Positions 35,183 to 42,824 are shown, counted from the stretch's first letter. The stretch is DNA of 43,732 bases from a virus (IMGVR_UViG_3300009788_000161:1-43732), one strand, 5' to 3'. Notes: generated from the letters alone by a model not told the origin. Numbers and translations are program-made.

Positions 35183-37119
35183 TGGCAACGGTTGCAGAAC
35201 TACAAGCAGAGATTGCTAGGCGGCAACAATCTAAAGGCATTACACAACAGGAAGTGCAGGCAGAAATAGCCCGCAGACAACAAGCTGAGCAGCAGCCTGT
35301 TCAAACTCCTGTCCAGCCTGCCCAACAACCTCAGATTGACCCTAGTATCCTGGCTCAAGCACCAGAATTTCAACGACGGCAGCAGGCAGAAACAGAACGC
35401 AGGCAAAGGCTAGAAACTATCGGTGGCATTGTTGAGCCTGTGGCCGCGCTTGCTACTGGTGCCGTTGCTGAACCGGTCGCCGGGCTTGCTGGGCTTGCTG
35501 TGCTCCCATTCGAAGGGCCTGAAGCAGCGGCTAGAACAGTCGAGGAAACTCGGCAGGCATTGACGTTGCAGCCCGTAACAGAAACCGGCCAGCAAAGACT
35601 TCAGGCTGTAGGTGAAGCGATAGAGCCTGTATCTAAAGCAATAGAAGCAACAGAAGAGTTTACAGGTGATGTAGGCTTTGCGGTTGCTGGTCCTATCGGC
35701 GGGGCGATTGGTAAGGCTTTGCCGACGGCTGCTTTGTCTGCTTTAGGGATTCGTCGCAAGCCTGGCGCTGCTCCTGACATCTCAGAGCAAAGAGGGCGAG
35801 AGATACAATCAGCATTAGAGGCAAGCCAGCGGACTGGCGTTGATGTTCTAACATCGGATATCTTCCAGCCTAAATCAATCCTATCTAGGCTCTCACAGCA
35901 GTTCTCAGAGCGCGTCCCTTTGCTTGGTGTTGGTGGTAAGCGTGGAGCACAACAGCAACAGCGGATCGATGCTTTGGAAGACCTCAACCAGTCAATTCCG
36001 AGAATCGAAGCAGCTGATGTGTTTGACGGACTCCAAGCTAGCGCCAACCGCACACGAGTAGCCGCAGGGAAGCGTTTAAATGACGTTATAGAACAGATGA
36101 ACCCTAACGGCCAGGTTGGAGTAGATAGTACCCTAGAGCGGATTGATGCGGCTTTGGCTAAACAGCAACGAACAGGAAAGCTTGAGAGCCCAGAACTAAT
36201 CGCAGATCTTGAAAACCTGAAACAAACCGCACAGGAGGCTGGCCAGTCTTTTGAGTCTTTGCGGGAGTTCAGAACAGACGCGCGCGCGATTGCTGATAAA
36301 GTTGATCCCTCTGGGCGGTCTCAATTACGGTCTAGCGATAAGGCGTCTATGGATAGCGTCATCGATGGAATAACTGAAGATTTAGATGGTTTTGTGTTGG
36401 CTAATAGCGACGGGCGGACATTGGCGCGGTATAAAAAGGCCGATCAAATTTATGCCCAAGAAGCCGCAACTCTCACAAAGTCTCGACTTAAAACCGTACT
36501 GGATAGAGGTGATGTAAAGCCCGAATTGATAAACAACCTACTATTTAGCTCTGCACCGTCCGAAGTAAAGCTCTTGTTTAAGAGCCTGGATTCAACCGGC
36601 AGGCAGAATGCCAAGATGTCTCTATACCGACGCGCTCTTGATAACGCTACCAGGCAAGGAGAAGTGAGCCCTCAACGGTTCGCATCTGAACTAGACAAGC
36701 TCGGAAGTAATTTCAACACGTTTTTCCGTGGAGAATCGCGTGCTGAGTTGAATGGATTGAAAAAGCTGTTGGAAACTACAAAGAGAGCGGGTGAGACAGG
36801 CGTAGTTACTCCGACTGGTCAAGCATTACAGATTCCAGCTACAACTGCTGTATTGGCGGGGGCGGCGGTAGGGCAGCCCGCAGCAATTGCCACTCTTTTA
36901 GGAGCTTCAACAATTGGGCTTGCTGCTCGTGCTTATGAATCCGCTGGTGTTAGGAATATGCTGATACGGCTAGGAAAAGCGAAAAAACGCAGCACATTAG
37001 AAGCCGACTTACAAAGGTCAATCCCGATCCTTCTGGCAGAAGCAAATCGGGGAATAGAGCGAGAGCAACAAGCAGTGCAAAGTCCATCTGCAGAACCTCA
37101 GTCGAATCAAGTACAATGA
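35182..37119 (+). CDS. Large ejection-type internal virion protein, P22 gp16 position
   Basis: A 645-aa mostly helical protein. It opens with two copies of a short repeat (L-Q-A-E-I-A-R-R-Q-Q / V-Q-A-E-I-A-R-R-Q-Q), then P/Q-rich residues to about 70 and a hydrophobic Gly/Ala segment near 80-110 (G-A-V-A-E-P-V-A-G-L-A-G-L-A-V-L-P). Long amphipathic helices follow, and a second hydrophobic part (T-A-V-L-A-G-A-A-V-G) lies near 555. The order matches the third DNA-transfer protein of P22-like phages. No enzymatic motif is visible. Confidence 0.65.
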   Translation: MATVAELQAEIARRQQSKGITQQEVQAEIARRQQAEQQPVQTPVQPAQQPQIDPSILAQAPEFQRRQQAETERRQRLETIGGIVEPVAALATGAVAEPVAGLAGLAVLPFEGPEAAARTVEETRQALTLQPVTETGQQRLQAVGEAIEPVSKAIEATEEFTGDVGFAVAGPIGGAIGKALPTAALSALGIRRKPGAAPDISEQRGREIQSALEASQRTGVDVLTSDIFQPKSILSRLSQQFSERVPLLGVGGKRGAQQQQRIDALEDLNQSIPRIEAADVFDGLQASANRTRVAAGKRLNDVIEQMNPNGQVGVDSTLERIDAALAKQQRTGKLESPELIADLENLKQTAQEAGQSFESLREFRTDARAIADKVDPSGRSQLRSSDKASMDSVIDGITEDLDGFVLANSDGRTLARYKKADQIYAQEAATLTKSRLKTVLDRGDVKPELINNLLFSSAPSEVKLLFKSLDSTGRQNAKMSLYRRALDNATRQGEVSPQRFASELDKLGSNFNTFFRGESRAELNGLKKLLETTKRAGETGVVTPTGQALQIPATTAVLAGAAVGQPAAIATLLGASTIGLAARAYESAGVRNMLIRLGKAKKRSTLEADLQRSIPILLAEANRGIEREQQAVQSPSAEPQSNQVQ

Positions 37120-37165
37120 TTGATAATTTAAGTATACATGCTGCAGCAGCCACAGAGGAATAACC

Positions 37166-39346
37166 ATGGCTAGTCGTTTTCAAACTCCGTTTTTTGATTC
37201 CGGAAATGGCATTCAGCCCGCCGATGGGAGCCAGTTGTTTTTCTTCTCTACAGGAACCAGCACGCCAAAAAATACCTTTAGCGACGCTGCTGCAACTACG
37301 GCGAACACAAATCCTGTCATCGCTGACGCTAACGGGCTGTTTTCAGATATTTTTATCGAGGGTGAGTACAAGGTACAGCTCAAGGATAAGAACGATGTGC
37401 AAAAATGGGAAGCTGACCCTGTGGTTTCTGTCACCCAAGATGTCACCATTGCCAATGTGAAAGACTTTGGCGCTACCGGTGATGGTACCACTGATGATTC
37501 TGCAGGAGTCCAAGCGGCTTATAATGCAGGCAGGAACATAGTGTATTACCCTGCTGGTACCTATGTATTTAACTCTACAGTTACTGCTAAATCCAATACC
37601 AAATCAATCGGTGACGGAATCGGCGCGTCCATCCTTAAGGCGGGCTCGGGGTTGGCTCTAACTGCTTCCTTGATCGTTAACGAAAACACCCCCGTTGCAC
37701 GTGTGCGACAGGATGTCAATATTAGCTTTGAGGACATGACGATTGACGGCGGCGGCCGGACATATATCAGCTTCCCGACTGCAGGCTTTGACACAACAGG
37801 GGCAATGATCACGCTCAATGGCGTCGATGGCGCGGATGTTATGCGGGTCGAAGGGAAGAACCACCAATCAAACGGGCTGATTCAGGATCTAGGCTGCCGA
37901 AACCTTCGGATTCGTGATTCGATTTTCCACGATTGCGGAAAGGATGACTTTATCTCGAGCCCGGTATTCTCCCAGGCATTCGGGTCTACCCGTAAGATTG
38001 TAAACATTTCGAAAGCGAACCCCGCTGTAGTAACCATAGATGTCGCTCTAGCCTCTCTAGATAACGGAGAGAGCGTGTTTATCGAAGGTGTACAGGGCCT
38101 GGCTAGCATTCCAGACGGCGATTATGTCGTGGGCGGTGTGGCTACAAACACGTTTCAATTAACCGGGATTGATACCACCGGGGATGCAGGATTCGCTGAC
38201 AATCAGTTGGCTTTTGTGGGCACAACTGGAGCAACCACTAACTGGGTCCCAAGCGAGAATACTACAATTGCTGGTTGTCATTTCTATGATAATCTACGTA
38301 GTGCTATATCCTTTATGCCAGCTCATGGCGGGATAGTCTCCGATTGTGCATTCGATAATAACGGCGAATCAACTATCTTCTCGGAGCGTGGCTCAAACAT
38401 CATTATTACTGGGAACAAGTTTAATAAAACCACACTAACAGATATTACTGCTAATGCAATTGAGGTTAACAAGTGTGGCAACTTCCAGGTAGTTGATAAT
38501 ATTATTTCTGATACTGCTGCAGACGCTATCGCTATCCAGGGATGCGTAGGTGGTAGGGTGTCAGGGAATATCCTTAGGGATATTATTACAGATAATACTA
38601 TTGTGTATCCCGAAAAACCCCTTGCTATTGCAGCTGGTATCAATGGAAATACCTTAGACAAGACTCGGGGCATTTTCTTATCTTCTTTGGCAGATTCATC
38701 GCTCTCCAATATCAATATTACAGATAATATTATAATTGATCAGCGAACTACCGCTCAAGCATCAGGAGGCATTGTTATATCCAAGGCAGGAACCGATGAT
38801 ATCGTCTTCGATGTGGATGTTAAGAATAACGATTTTGCTGCATCCGGTCTTACATCTGCAAACATGGTCAAGATTTTCGCTGCTGCGGTAGTTCTCACAC
38901 ACAAAATCAACATAAAAGGAAACAAAGGACATAGTTCAGAAGGGATGGTTGTACAACAAGCTACAGTCAGTTCAACAGGACTTGTTGCATTTAATGTAGG
39001 TTTCGTCCCAAGTATGATTCAAGTTGATGCAATCTTCTTGAATGCTACCAATCAACGTTGGTCTAGTACCTATGTCGTTAGAGATCGTACAAATATCACA
39101 AGCGGTACTTTAGGTATTGGACAGAGAGTTTCAGCAGATGGATTGGAAACTTCATCTACTGTCAATATTGATGCTGATAATTCAATCGTGACTAATGACT
39201 TCTATCGCATAACTAATGGCGCAGGTACAGGTAGGGCAGTCGCTGAGTTTTCTAGCTGGTTATGCGATAACACAGGTATAGGCGTTAATATGAACGTTGT
39301 TACAGCTGATGATGCAATTAGGCTTACTCTGGTATTCTATCCATAA
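37166..39346 (+). CDS. Tailspike with pectate-lyase-type beta-helix
   Basis: A 726-aa receptor-binding protein. Residues 1-95 (F-Q-T-P-F-F-D-S-G-N-G, N-T-F-S-D-A-A-A-T-T-A-N) form a head-binding domain common to podovirus spikes. From about 98 (V-K-D-F-G-A-T-G-D-G-T-T-D-D-S-A-G-V-Q-A-A) begins the Pectate_lyase_3-type beta-helix, with coils such as I-I-T-G-N-K-F and V-V-D-N-I-I through about 560. The C-terminal 150 residues are a separate beta domain, probably trimerising. It is preceded by 46 non-coding bases. Such spikes bind and often cleave host surface polysaccharide, so this gene sets host range. Confidence 0.85.
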   Translation: MASRFQTPFFDSGNGIQPADGSQLFFFSTGTSTPKNTFSDAAATTANTNPVIADANGLFSDIFIEGEYKVQLKDKNDVQKWEADPVVSVTQDVTIANVKDFGATGDGTTDDSAGVQAAYNAGRNIVYYPAGTYVFNSTVTAKSNTKSIGDGIGASILKAGSGLALTASLIVNENTPVARVRQDVNISFEDMTIDGGGRTYISFPTAGFDTTGAMITLNGVDGADVMRVEGKNHQSNGLIQDLGCRNLRIRDSIFHDCGKDDFISSPVFSQAFGSTRKIVNISKANPAVVTIDVALASLDNGESVFIEGVQGLASIPDGDYVVGGVATNTFQLTGIDTTGDAGFADNQLAFVGTTGATTNWVPSENTTIAGCHFYDNLRSAISFMPAHGGIVSDCAFDNNGESTIFSERGSNIIITGNKFNKTTLTDITANAIEVNKCGNFQVVDNIISDTAADAIAIQGCVGGRVSGNILRDIITDNTIVYPEKPLAIAAGINGNTLDKTRGIFLSSLADSSLSNINITDNIIIDQRTTAQASGGIVISKAGTDDIVFDVDVKNNDFAASGLTSANMVKIFAAAVVLTHKINIKGNKGHSSEGMVVQQATVSSTGLVAFNVGFVPSMIQVDAIFLNATNQRWSSTYVVRDRTNITSGTLGIGQRVSADGLETSSTVNIDADNSIVTNDFYRITNGAGTGRAVAEFSSWLCDNTGIGVNMNVVTADDAIRLTLVFYP

Positions 39347-39762
39347 TGGACACATTCAATCTGATAGAGCTCCAGAAGGAACTGGAGCGAGATGAAGGCC
39401 GAAGGAACAAACCCTATCCAGACTCTGAGGGTATTTTGACTATTGGAGTTGGGTATAATCTTGAGAAGGGATTGCCTGATACGATCATTGATCAACTATT
39501 CTGCATCTCGACCAACCAGGCCATAGAGGACGCTGAGAGCTTGTTTAAGGGCTATAAAGGCCTATCCCCGGCAAGACAGCGGGTAGTCGTGAACATGGCC
39601 TTCAACCTCGGTAGAACACGCCTGAGGAAGTTTAAGAAGATGGTCGCAGCCGTTGGGCGCAAAGACTGGGATGATGCAGCAGATGAGATCTTAGATTCTG
39701 ATGCGGCTAGAAAGCTGAAGACGAGATATGGAAGATTAGCCAAGATGATGAGGGAAGGATAA
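39346..39762 (+). CDS. Endolysin, T4-type lysozyme
   Basis: A 138-aa glycoside hydrolase 24-type lysozyme that cuts peptidoglycan. The catalytic triad is exactly spaced: E17, D26 and T32 (E-x8-D-x5-T) within R-D-E-G-R-R ... Y-P-D-S-E-G-I-L-T-I-G-V-G. The N-terminus has no signal sequence, so a holin is needed for release. Shares its start with the tailspike's TAATG and couples to the membrane-protein gene downstream. Confidence 0.9.
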   Translation: MDTFNLIELQKELERDEGRRNKPYPDSEGILTIGVGYNLEKGLPDTIIDQLFCISTNQAIEDAESLFKGYKGLSPARQRVVVNMAFNLGRTRLRKFKKMVAAVGRKDWDDAADEILDSDAARKLKTRYGRLAKMMREG

Positions 39763-40079
39763 TGAGCTTTCTAGACTTCATTAACCCATTTAACAAAGTC
39801 GCGGATATCGTCGACGAACTGGTAGAGGACAAAGACGCCTCGAACCAGATCAAAAAAGCGTTAACCATGGCTGCAGAAGAAACCTATCGAACAGAGCTTG
39901 AGACAAAAACTCTCCCATGGGTTGATGCCTTCCACAAGATGGGGCGCCAAATCACAGGCTATTTAGGGTATGCTTTAGCTTTCTACATGGTTCAAAAAGG
40001 CGGGGTTGACGCGATGGCTGTAATGGCTGCGGTTGCTCCTGGTGGAATTTACGCAGCATTCAAAAACAAGGGTAAGTGA
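39762..40079 (+). CDS. Putative holin, 3TM-holin-like
   Basis: A 105-aa protein. Residues 1-55 are amphipathic and acidic (V-D-E-L-V-E-D-K-D), L-P-W-V-D-A-F-H-K-M-G-R-Q near residue 51 is the kind of motif seen in the 3TM-holin family, and 64-80 plus 85-100 are hydrophobic. It lies directly after the lysozyme with a TAATG overlap. It is one of at least two holin candidates. Confidence 0.65.
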   Translation: MSFLDFINPFNKVADIVDELVEDKDASNQIKKALTMAAEETYRTELETKTLPWVDAFHKMGRQITGYLGYALAFYMVQKGGVDAMAVMAAVAPGGIYAAFKNKGK

Positions 40080-40249
40080 TGCCTAATTCAATGGGCCAGA
40101 ACGCAAAACGAAAGCAGTCGAAGAAGAAGAAGGAAGAGGAAGCGGCTAAACGGCGGGCGGCTTCCCAAGCGGCGCCTAGTGTTCGAAAGAAGCGCAAAAC
40201 GACTTCCCAAGCATCGCCTAGTGTAAGCAAGCGCCGGAATCCTCGGTAA
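40079..40249 (+). CDS. 56-aa very basic protein with a short internal repeat
   Basis: A 56-aa protein in the gap between the holin-like and membrane-protein genes; both its start and stop overlap its neighbours (TGATG and TAATG). It is over a third Lys/Arg (K-R-K-Q-S-K-K-K-K), with two imperfect copies of A-S-Q-A-A-P-S-V-R-K-K-R and T-S-Q-A-S-P-S-V-S-K-R-R. It may bind nucleic acid or acidic lipid. Function unknown. Confidence 0.6.
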   Translation: MPNSMGQNAKRKQSKKKKEEEAAKRRAASQAAPSVRKKRKTTSQASPSVSKRRNPR

Positions 40250-40701
40250 TGTACCAGATAGCGCTCATTGCTATTCTTGCTCTTGGCGTTATGGCCACCC
40301 AGAGAATTGGCAGTGATCGCTTCCACGTTGCTCATTTGTGCCTCTGGTCTTATGTGGCAAACCTGGCTATCGGTTATGAAGGCGGCTATATCTATCAGTC
40401 GCTATGGGAGCTAGGTATTATCGCTGCTCTCTACTTCATACCTGGCAAATTATCTATACTAGTCATGCGCCTATGCCTGGCCGCAATTTTTGTTAATCTC
40501 TTCTCATGGCGACCGGAAGGCTATAGTGATCCGGTCGAATTAAATGAAGCCATAATGCTCGTATTGTTCACGGTGCAAATGATGTTTATCTTCTCTCGCA
40601 GGCTAACGGATGGATCTTTTAGAATGGGTGAAAGGTTTCGCAGCTTTTGTGTCAATTGCCTCTCTGGCTCTGACCATCTACAAAGCGAGGCTGAAAAATG
40701 A
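40249..40701 (+). CDS. Multi-span membrane protein of the lysis region
   Basis: A 150-aa protein with about four hydrophobic segments (I-A-L-I-A-I-L-A-L-G-V-M; A-N-L-A-I-G; L-G-I-I-A-A-L-Y-F-I; L-V-L-F-T-V-Q-M-M-F-I-F) and a polar, Ser/Arg-rich C-terminus. It starts in the previous stop codon. The topology suggests an inner-membrane protein, perhaps an auxiliary holin. The last third overlaps another frame (40610-40750). Confidence 0.6.
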   Translation: MYQIALIAILALGVMATQRIGSDRFHVAHLCLWSYVANLAIGYEGGYIYQSLWELGIIAALYFIPGKLSILVMRLCLAAIFVNLFSWRPEGYSDPVELNEAIMLVLFTVQMMFIFSRRLTDGSFRMGERFRSFCVNCLSGSDHLQSEAEK

Positions 40702-40750
40702 ACGACGTAATAAGCGCAGCCTGGCAGAGCGTGAAGAACGAGTGGATTAA
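40610..40750 (+). CDS. Possible nested gene: 46-aa membrane-basic peptide
   Basis: A 46-aa ORF embedded in an alternative frame across the end of one gene and the start of the next. It has one hydrophobic helix (W-V-K-G-F-A-A-F-V-S-I-A-S-L-A-L-T-I-Y) then a Lys/Arg/Glu tail. Small anchor-plus-coil peptides nested in lysis regions recall Rz/Rz1-type arrangements, but no lipobox or signal is present here. Ribosome-binding site weak. Confidence 0.35.
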   Translation: MDLLEWVKGFAAFVSIASLALTIYKARLKNERRNKRSLAEREERVD

Positions 40751-40955
40751 ACACGGCGTGAATACGGGAGCGGGTGTTACAGGGCAGTTCGTCTTACCTG
40801 ATTGGTTTACTGTTCTCGGTGCTGTGGTGACTCTTTCGGTTAGTTGTATGATAGGGTTCAAGACATACAAGGAAATACAGGTTGTTCGGATCGAAGAGAA
40901 AAGGGCCAGGATTGCCCTAGCCCATGAAAGTAAGCGGTCGTCTGATAAGGTTTAG
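40698..40955 (+). CDS. Putative holin with one central membrane helix
   Basis: An 85-aa protein: amphipathic N-terminus (W-Q-S-V-K-N-E-W-I-K-H-G), one hydrophobic helix (W-F-T-V-L-G-A-V-V-T-L-S-V-S-C-M-I-G-F, about 36-54) and a charged Arg/Glu/Lys tail. This layout is common in class III-like or class II-like holins and in small spanin components. It ends head-on against the leftward gene at 40952 with a 3-4 base overlap of stop codons. Confidence 0.6.
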   Translation: MNDVISAAWQSVKNEWIKHGVNTGAGVTGQFVLPDWFTVLGAVVTLSVSCMIGFKTYKEIQVVRIEEKRARIALAHESKRSSDKV

Positions 40956-41131
40956 ATGATTACAGGATAAAACAGGAAAGTCCCATACCAGCGATCTTGT
41001 TTCTTATCGTTAGTGATTAGATAGCTATTCTCCCCCAACTCCTTCACCCAATAAATCCCTTTCCCTTTTTGTGGGTCATGCGGGGTAAGCTGATCTTCGA
41101 AGGGTCCAGCAGTTTTACAGACGATATGCAT
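40952..41131 (-). CDS. Small hypothetical protein
   Basis: A 59-aa protein started at the ATG at 41131 after GCGGAAAAG; the frame extends to 41164 but that part overlaps the upstream gene. It has D-Q-L-T-P-H-D-P-Q-K-G-K-G-I-Y-W-V-K in the middle and ends F-L-F-Y-P-V-I-I. It is the last gene of the leftward unit and converges on the lysis genes. Function unknown. Confidence 0.55.
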   Translation of the reverse strand: MHIVCKTAGPFEDQLTPHDPQKGKGIYWVKELGENSYLITNDKKQDRWYGTFLFYPVII

Positions 41132-41145
41132 AGCTTTTCCGCTGG

Positions 41146-41328
41146 TTATAAAGCTCGATAGCAAATAATGTTCTCTTTCTCCATATAACCCCAGCTAAAC
41201 TCTTCTGCGATGGTCTTGGTCTTAATCACTCCTTGACCTATCATGCGCCATACAATCTCCACTCTGTCATTAGGCATGCAAGGCATCTTGTCACCATAGA
41301 ACGCCTTGTATCGCGGTTTCTCTTTCAT
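41146..41328 (-). CDS. Small phage protein, paralogue of 10806-11000
   Basis: A 60-aa protein starting after GGAGAG. It has K-P-R-Y-K-A-F-Y-G-D near the start and N-I-I-C-Y-R-A-L at the end, mirroring the rightward gene at 10806-11000, but lacks the doubled Trp of that copy. Function unknown. Confidence 0.6.
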   Translation of the reverse strand: MKEKPRYKAFYGDKMPCMPNDRVEIVWRMIGQGVIKTKTIAEEFSWGYMEKENIICYRAL

Positions 41329-41340
41329 GATTCTCTCCTT

Positions 41341-41364
41341 GCTATCTATTCGACATTAGATGGC
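41341..41364 (-). repeat. Dispersed inverted repeat, copy 1
   Basis: GCTATCT (41341-41347), 10 bases ending CATT, AGATGGC (41358-41364): a 7-bp dyad with one G-U if RNA. It lies between the genes at 41328 and 41375 and is a diverged member of the GTCAACT-N10-AGTTGGC family. Confidence 0.55.
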
Positions 41365-41374
41365 GAAGGGCTGC

Positions 41375-41563
41375 TTACTGCCCCTCGGGCCATTTCAACG
41401 CATCGCACTGACCTGAAAATACAAGCCAAGTTGCTTTGAGTCGGTAGCGCCATGAGCGAAAGCCGAGAGGGCGAGCAGGAACCCACCGGCCATTAATTTC
41501 CGTATGGGTGCTATTTGCCCCTTCGAGCGTTTTCTTTAGGGTTACGATTCCTGGTGCTCTCAT
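41375..41563 (-). CDS. Conserved small phage protein of unknown function
   Basis: A 62-aa basic protein (M-R-A-P-G-I-V-T-L-K-K, H-T-E-I-N-G-R-W-V-P-A-R-P). A protein with the I-N-G-R-W-V-P-A-R-P motif and a W-P-E-G-Q-like end occurs in several phages of gammaproteobacteria, from my recollection. It starts after GGAG and is flanked on both sides by members of the inverted-repeat family. Function unknown. Confidence 0.65.
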   Translation of the reverse strand: MRAPGIVTLKKTLEGANSTHTEINGRWVPARPLGFRSWRYRLKATWLVFSGQCDALKWPEGQ

Positions 41564-41578
41564 ATCTATCTCCAGTTG

Positions 41579-41602
41579 GTCAACTTATCCGTATTAGTTG
41601 GC
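41579..41602 (-). repeat. Dispersed inverted repeat, copy 2
   Basis: GTCAACT (41579-41585), TATCCGTATT, AGTTGGC (41596-41602): 7 pairs with one G-U, spacer 10. Lies just before the ribosome-binding site of the gene at 41563. Confidence 0.65.
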
Positions 41603-41604
41603 GA

Positions 41605-41829
41605 TCAGCCGAAGTTCTTGCGGGCGTCGGCTTCATTGTCAAAGAGCCCGCACCCCCAGAAGCTGAGGCTGCTTTCATCAAAAGCGCCGTACCCTTTGGC
41701 GGCCGGCGTCTTTGAAAAGGCTACACATGCGGCTCTAAAATCGGGCGCTTCGATGCGGGCGATCAGCTTGGCCTGAGATTCTGACCCCTGGGCGCGGTGC
41801 CCTTCTATCCAAATATTAAAAACAGGCAT
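41605..41829 (-). CDS. Conserved small phage protein
   Basis: A 74-aa protein started at the ATG at 41829 after AAGGAGG. It reads P-V-F-N-I-W-I-E-G-H-R-A-Q-G at the N-terminus, D-F-R-A-A-C-V-A-F in the middle, and S-L-S-F-W-G-C-G-L-F-D-N-E near the end; the mixed strand-helix pattern is that of a compact alpha/beta protein. Function unknown. Confidence 0.65.
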   Translation of the reverse strand: MPVFNIWIEGHRAQGSESQAKLIARIEAPDFRAACVAFSKTPAAKGYGAFDESSLSFWGCGLFDNEADARKNFG

Positions 41830-41843
41830 GGTTTCCTCCTTTG

Positions 41844-41868
41844 GCCAACTATTTGCCATTAGTACAAG
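41844..41868 (-). repeat. Dispersed inverted repeat, copy 3 (degenerate)
   Basis: GCCAACT (41844-41850), ATTTGCCATT, then AGTACAAG. The left half and the 10-base spacer match copy 5 exactly, but the second half keeps only AGT. The TAA stop of the gene at 41859 lies in it. Confidence 0.45.
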
Positions 41869-42035
41869 CTATACGCACCCGCACCGCATAGGGTTGCGAC
41901 AGTCACGCCCAGCGCCAGTTGTTGCCATGGGTGTACCATCGCATTCCGGTATTTAAAATCCCCAATGACCGCGAAAACGAAAACGGCGCATAGGCACCCC
42001 AGGACGATAGCCGCCAAAAGTTTCAATGATTCCAT
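41859..42035 (-). CDS. 58-aa two-span membrane protein
   Basis: A short gene (58 aa) starting at the ATG at 42035 after GGAG and ending at a TAA within repeat copy 3. Two hydrophobic helices, L-L-A-A-I-V-L-G-C-L-C-A-V-F-V-F-A-V-I (5-25) and Q-L-A-L-G-V-T-V-A-T-L-C-G-A-G-A (39-55), are joined by a basic loop. Function unknown. Confidence 0.6.
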   Translation of the reverse strand: MESLKLLAAIVLGCLCAVFVFAVIGDFKYRNAMVHPWQQLALGVTVATLCGAGAYSLY

Positions 42036-42049
42036 ATTGCATTCTCCGT

Positions 42050-42057
42050 ATTAGTTG
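42050..42057 (-). repeat. Dispersed repeat, copy 4 (half-site)
   Basis: Only the TATT-AGTTGGC half of the repeat is present, overlapping the stop codon of the gene at 42051. The other arm is absent. Confidence 0.4.
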
Positions 42058-42224
42058 GCGGGCGTTGCTTTGTCTCTCTCCCAGGCCCAACCGTCGAAAA
42101 AATCCTCATAATCGGTGCAGCCTGGGTCAAACGGATTTTCATAGTTTTCGCTTCTGATTCGCCTGCCGTTGTCACCCTGCTTATATATCTTGAAATGTTC
42201 CCTGCCCCGATCAAACGCAGTCAC
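42051..42224 (-). CDS. 57-aa conserved small phage protein (GTG start)
   Basis: A short gene (57 aa) that starts at a GTG overlapping the previous stop (GTGA). It reads A-F-D-R-G-R-E-H-F-K-I-Y-K-Q-G-D-N-G-R-R and D-Y-E-D-F-F-D-G-W-A-W-E-R-D. The acidic-aromatic C-terminal motif is distinctive and makes it a convincing gene. Function unknown. Confidence 0.65.
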   Translation of the reverse strand: MTAFDRGREHFKIYKQGDNGRRIRSENYENPFDPGCTDYEDFFDGWAWERDKATPAN

Positions 42225-42445
42225 TGGTCAGCCTCCTTGGGATGCGTTAGGCACTTCCCGGTCTCTTCGTCGTAGTTGTCGCAACCCTCGGTCAGCAGGT
42301 AGACCCGCCCGCTAGACTTTAGCCGGTCCAGCTCCTTGCGGACCTCTGAGGCGGGCCCGCCAAACCAGTCGACCAGCTTGTGATCGCTCATATCGATAGC
42401 GTTCTGGACGGTCATTTGAACGTGTGCTGTGAATGCCTTTCCCAT
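42221..42445 (-). CDS. Small hypothetical protein
   Basis: A 74-aa protein started after AAAGGAG. It has V-Q-N-A-I-D-M-S-D-H-K-L-V-D-W-F-G-G in the middle and Y-D-E-E-T-G-K-C-L near the end, with C-D-N-Y suggesting a short beta-hairpin. It may relate to DNA or protein binding, but no family was recognised. Confidence 0.6.
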   Translation of the reverse strand: MGKAFTAHVQMTVQNAIDMSDHKLVDWFGGPASEVRKELDRLKSSGRVYLLTEGCDNYDEETGKCLTHPKEADQ

Positions 42446-42461
42446 TGGTCGATCTCCTTTC

Positions 42462-42485
42462 GCTAACTATTTGCCATTAGTTGGC
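42462..42485 (-). repeat. Dispersed inverted repeat, copy 5
   Basis: GCTAACT (42462-42468), ATTTGCCATT, AGTTGGC (42479-42485): 7 pairs with one G-U, spacer 10, between the genes at 42445 and 42494. Confidence 0.65.
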
Positions 42486-42493
42486 GGGTCAAT

Positions 42494-42730
42494 TCATCTA
42501 CAGCCGCAGGGCTGGTAACCATTCCCCTTGGTTCCGTCGTACCCGTCCCGGCAACTGCTGCATTTAGACGGTGGTGGTTTTGGCCATTCCATTGCGGCGC
42601 GCTCCCATCCGCAGTCATGACACTTTGCTGGCCCGCAGATGCCGGCAACTGGGTCGAGGTGTTCGACGCTCCAGTGCATACCGAATCGGCACTGTAAGTG
42701 CTTCCTGAAAAATCGTTCTAAGGCTTTCAT
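42494..42730 (-). CDS. Cysteine-rich zinc-ribbon protein
   Basis: A 78-aa protein. G-I-C-G-P-A-K-C-H-D-C-G-W near residue 31 and K-C-S-S-C-R-D-G-Y near 56, with C-G-C at the end, give about eight cysteines in likely paired zinc sites. It has a basic N-terminus (R-F-F-R-K-H). It starts after GAGGGGGC. A role in nucleic-acid binding is plausible. Confidence 0.6.
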   Translation of the reverse strand: MKALERFFRKHLQCRFGMHWSVEHLDPVAGICGPAKCHDCGWERAAMEWPKPPPSKCSSCRDGYDGTKGNGYQPCGCR

Positions 42731-42748
42731 GCTGCCCCCTCTGGTCTG

Positions 42749-42772
42749 GTCAACTTTCCTTTAATAGTTGGG
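42749..42772 (-). repeat. Dispersed inverted repeat, copy 6
   Basis: GTCAACT (42749-42755), TTCCTTTAAT, AGTTGGG (42766-42772): 6 pairs, spacer 10, just upstream of the zinc-ribbon gene at 42730. Confidence 0.6.
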
Positions 42773-42778
42773 GAGCCT

Positions 42779-42824
42779 TCCGGATCCCTTTCCGGATCCC
42801 TTTCCGGATCCCTTTCCGGATCCT
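42779..42824. repeat. 12-bp tandem repeat, about four copies (iteron-like)
   Basis: The unit TCCGGATCCCTT is repeated exactly three times and a fourth time in part (42779-42824). Each unit holds two overlapping palindromes (TCCGGA and GGATCC). It lies in the 122-base gap between the Rrf2-like gene and the zinc-ribbon gene. Iterons for replication, or binding sites for the neighbouring regulator, are possible. Confidence 0.75.
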
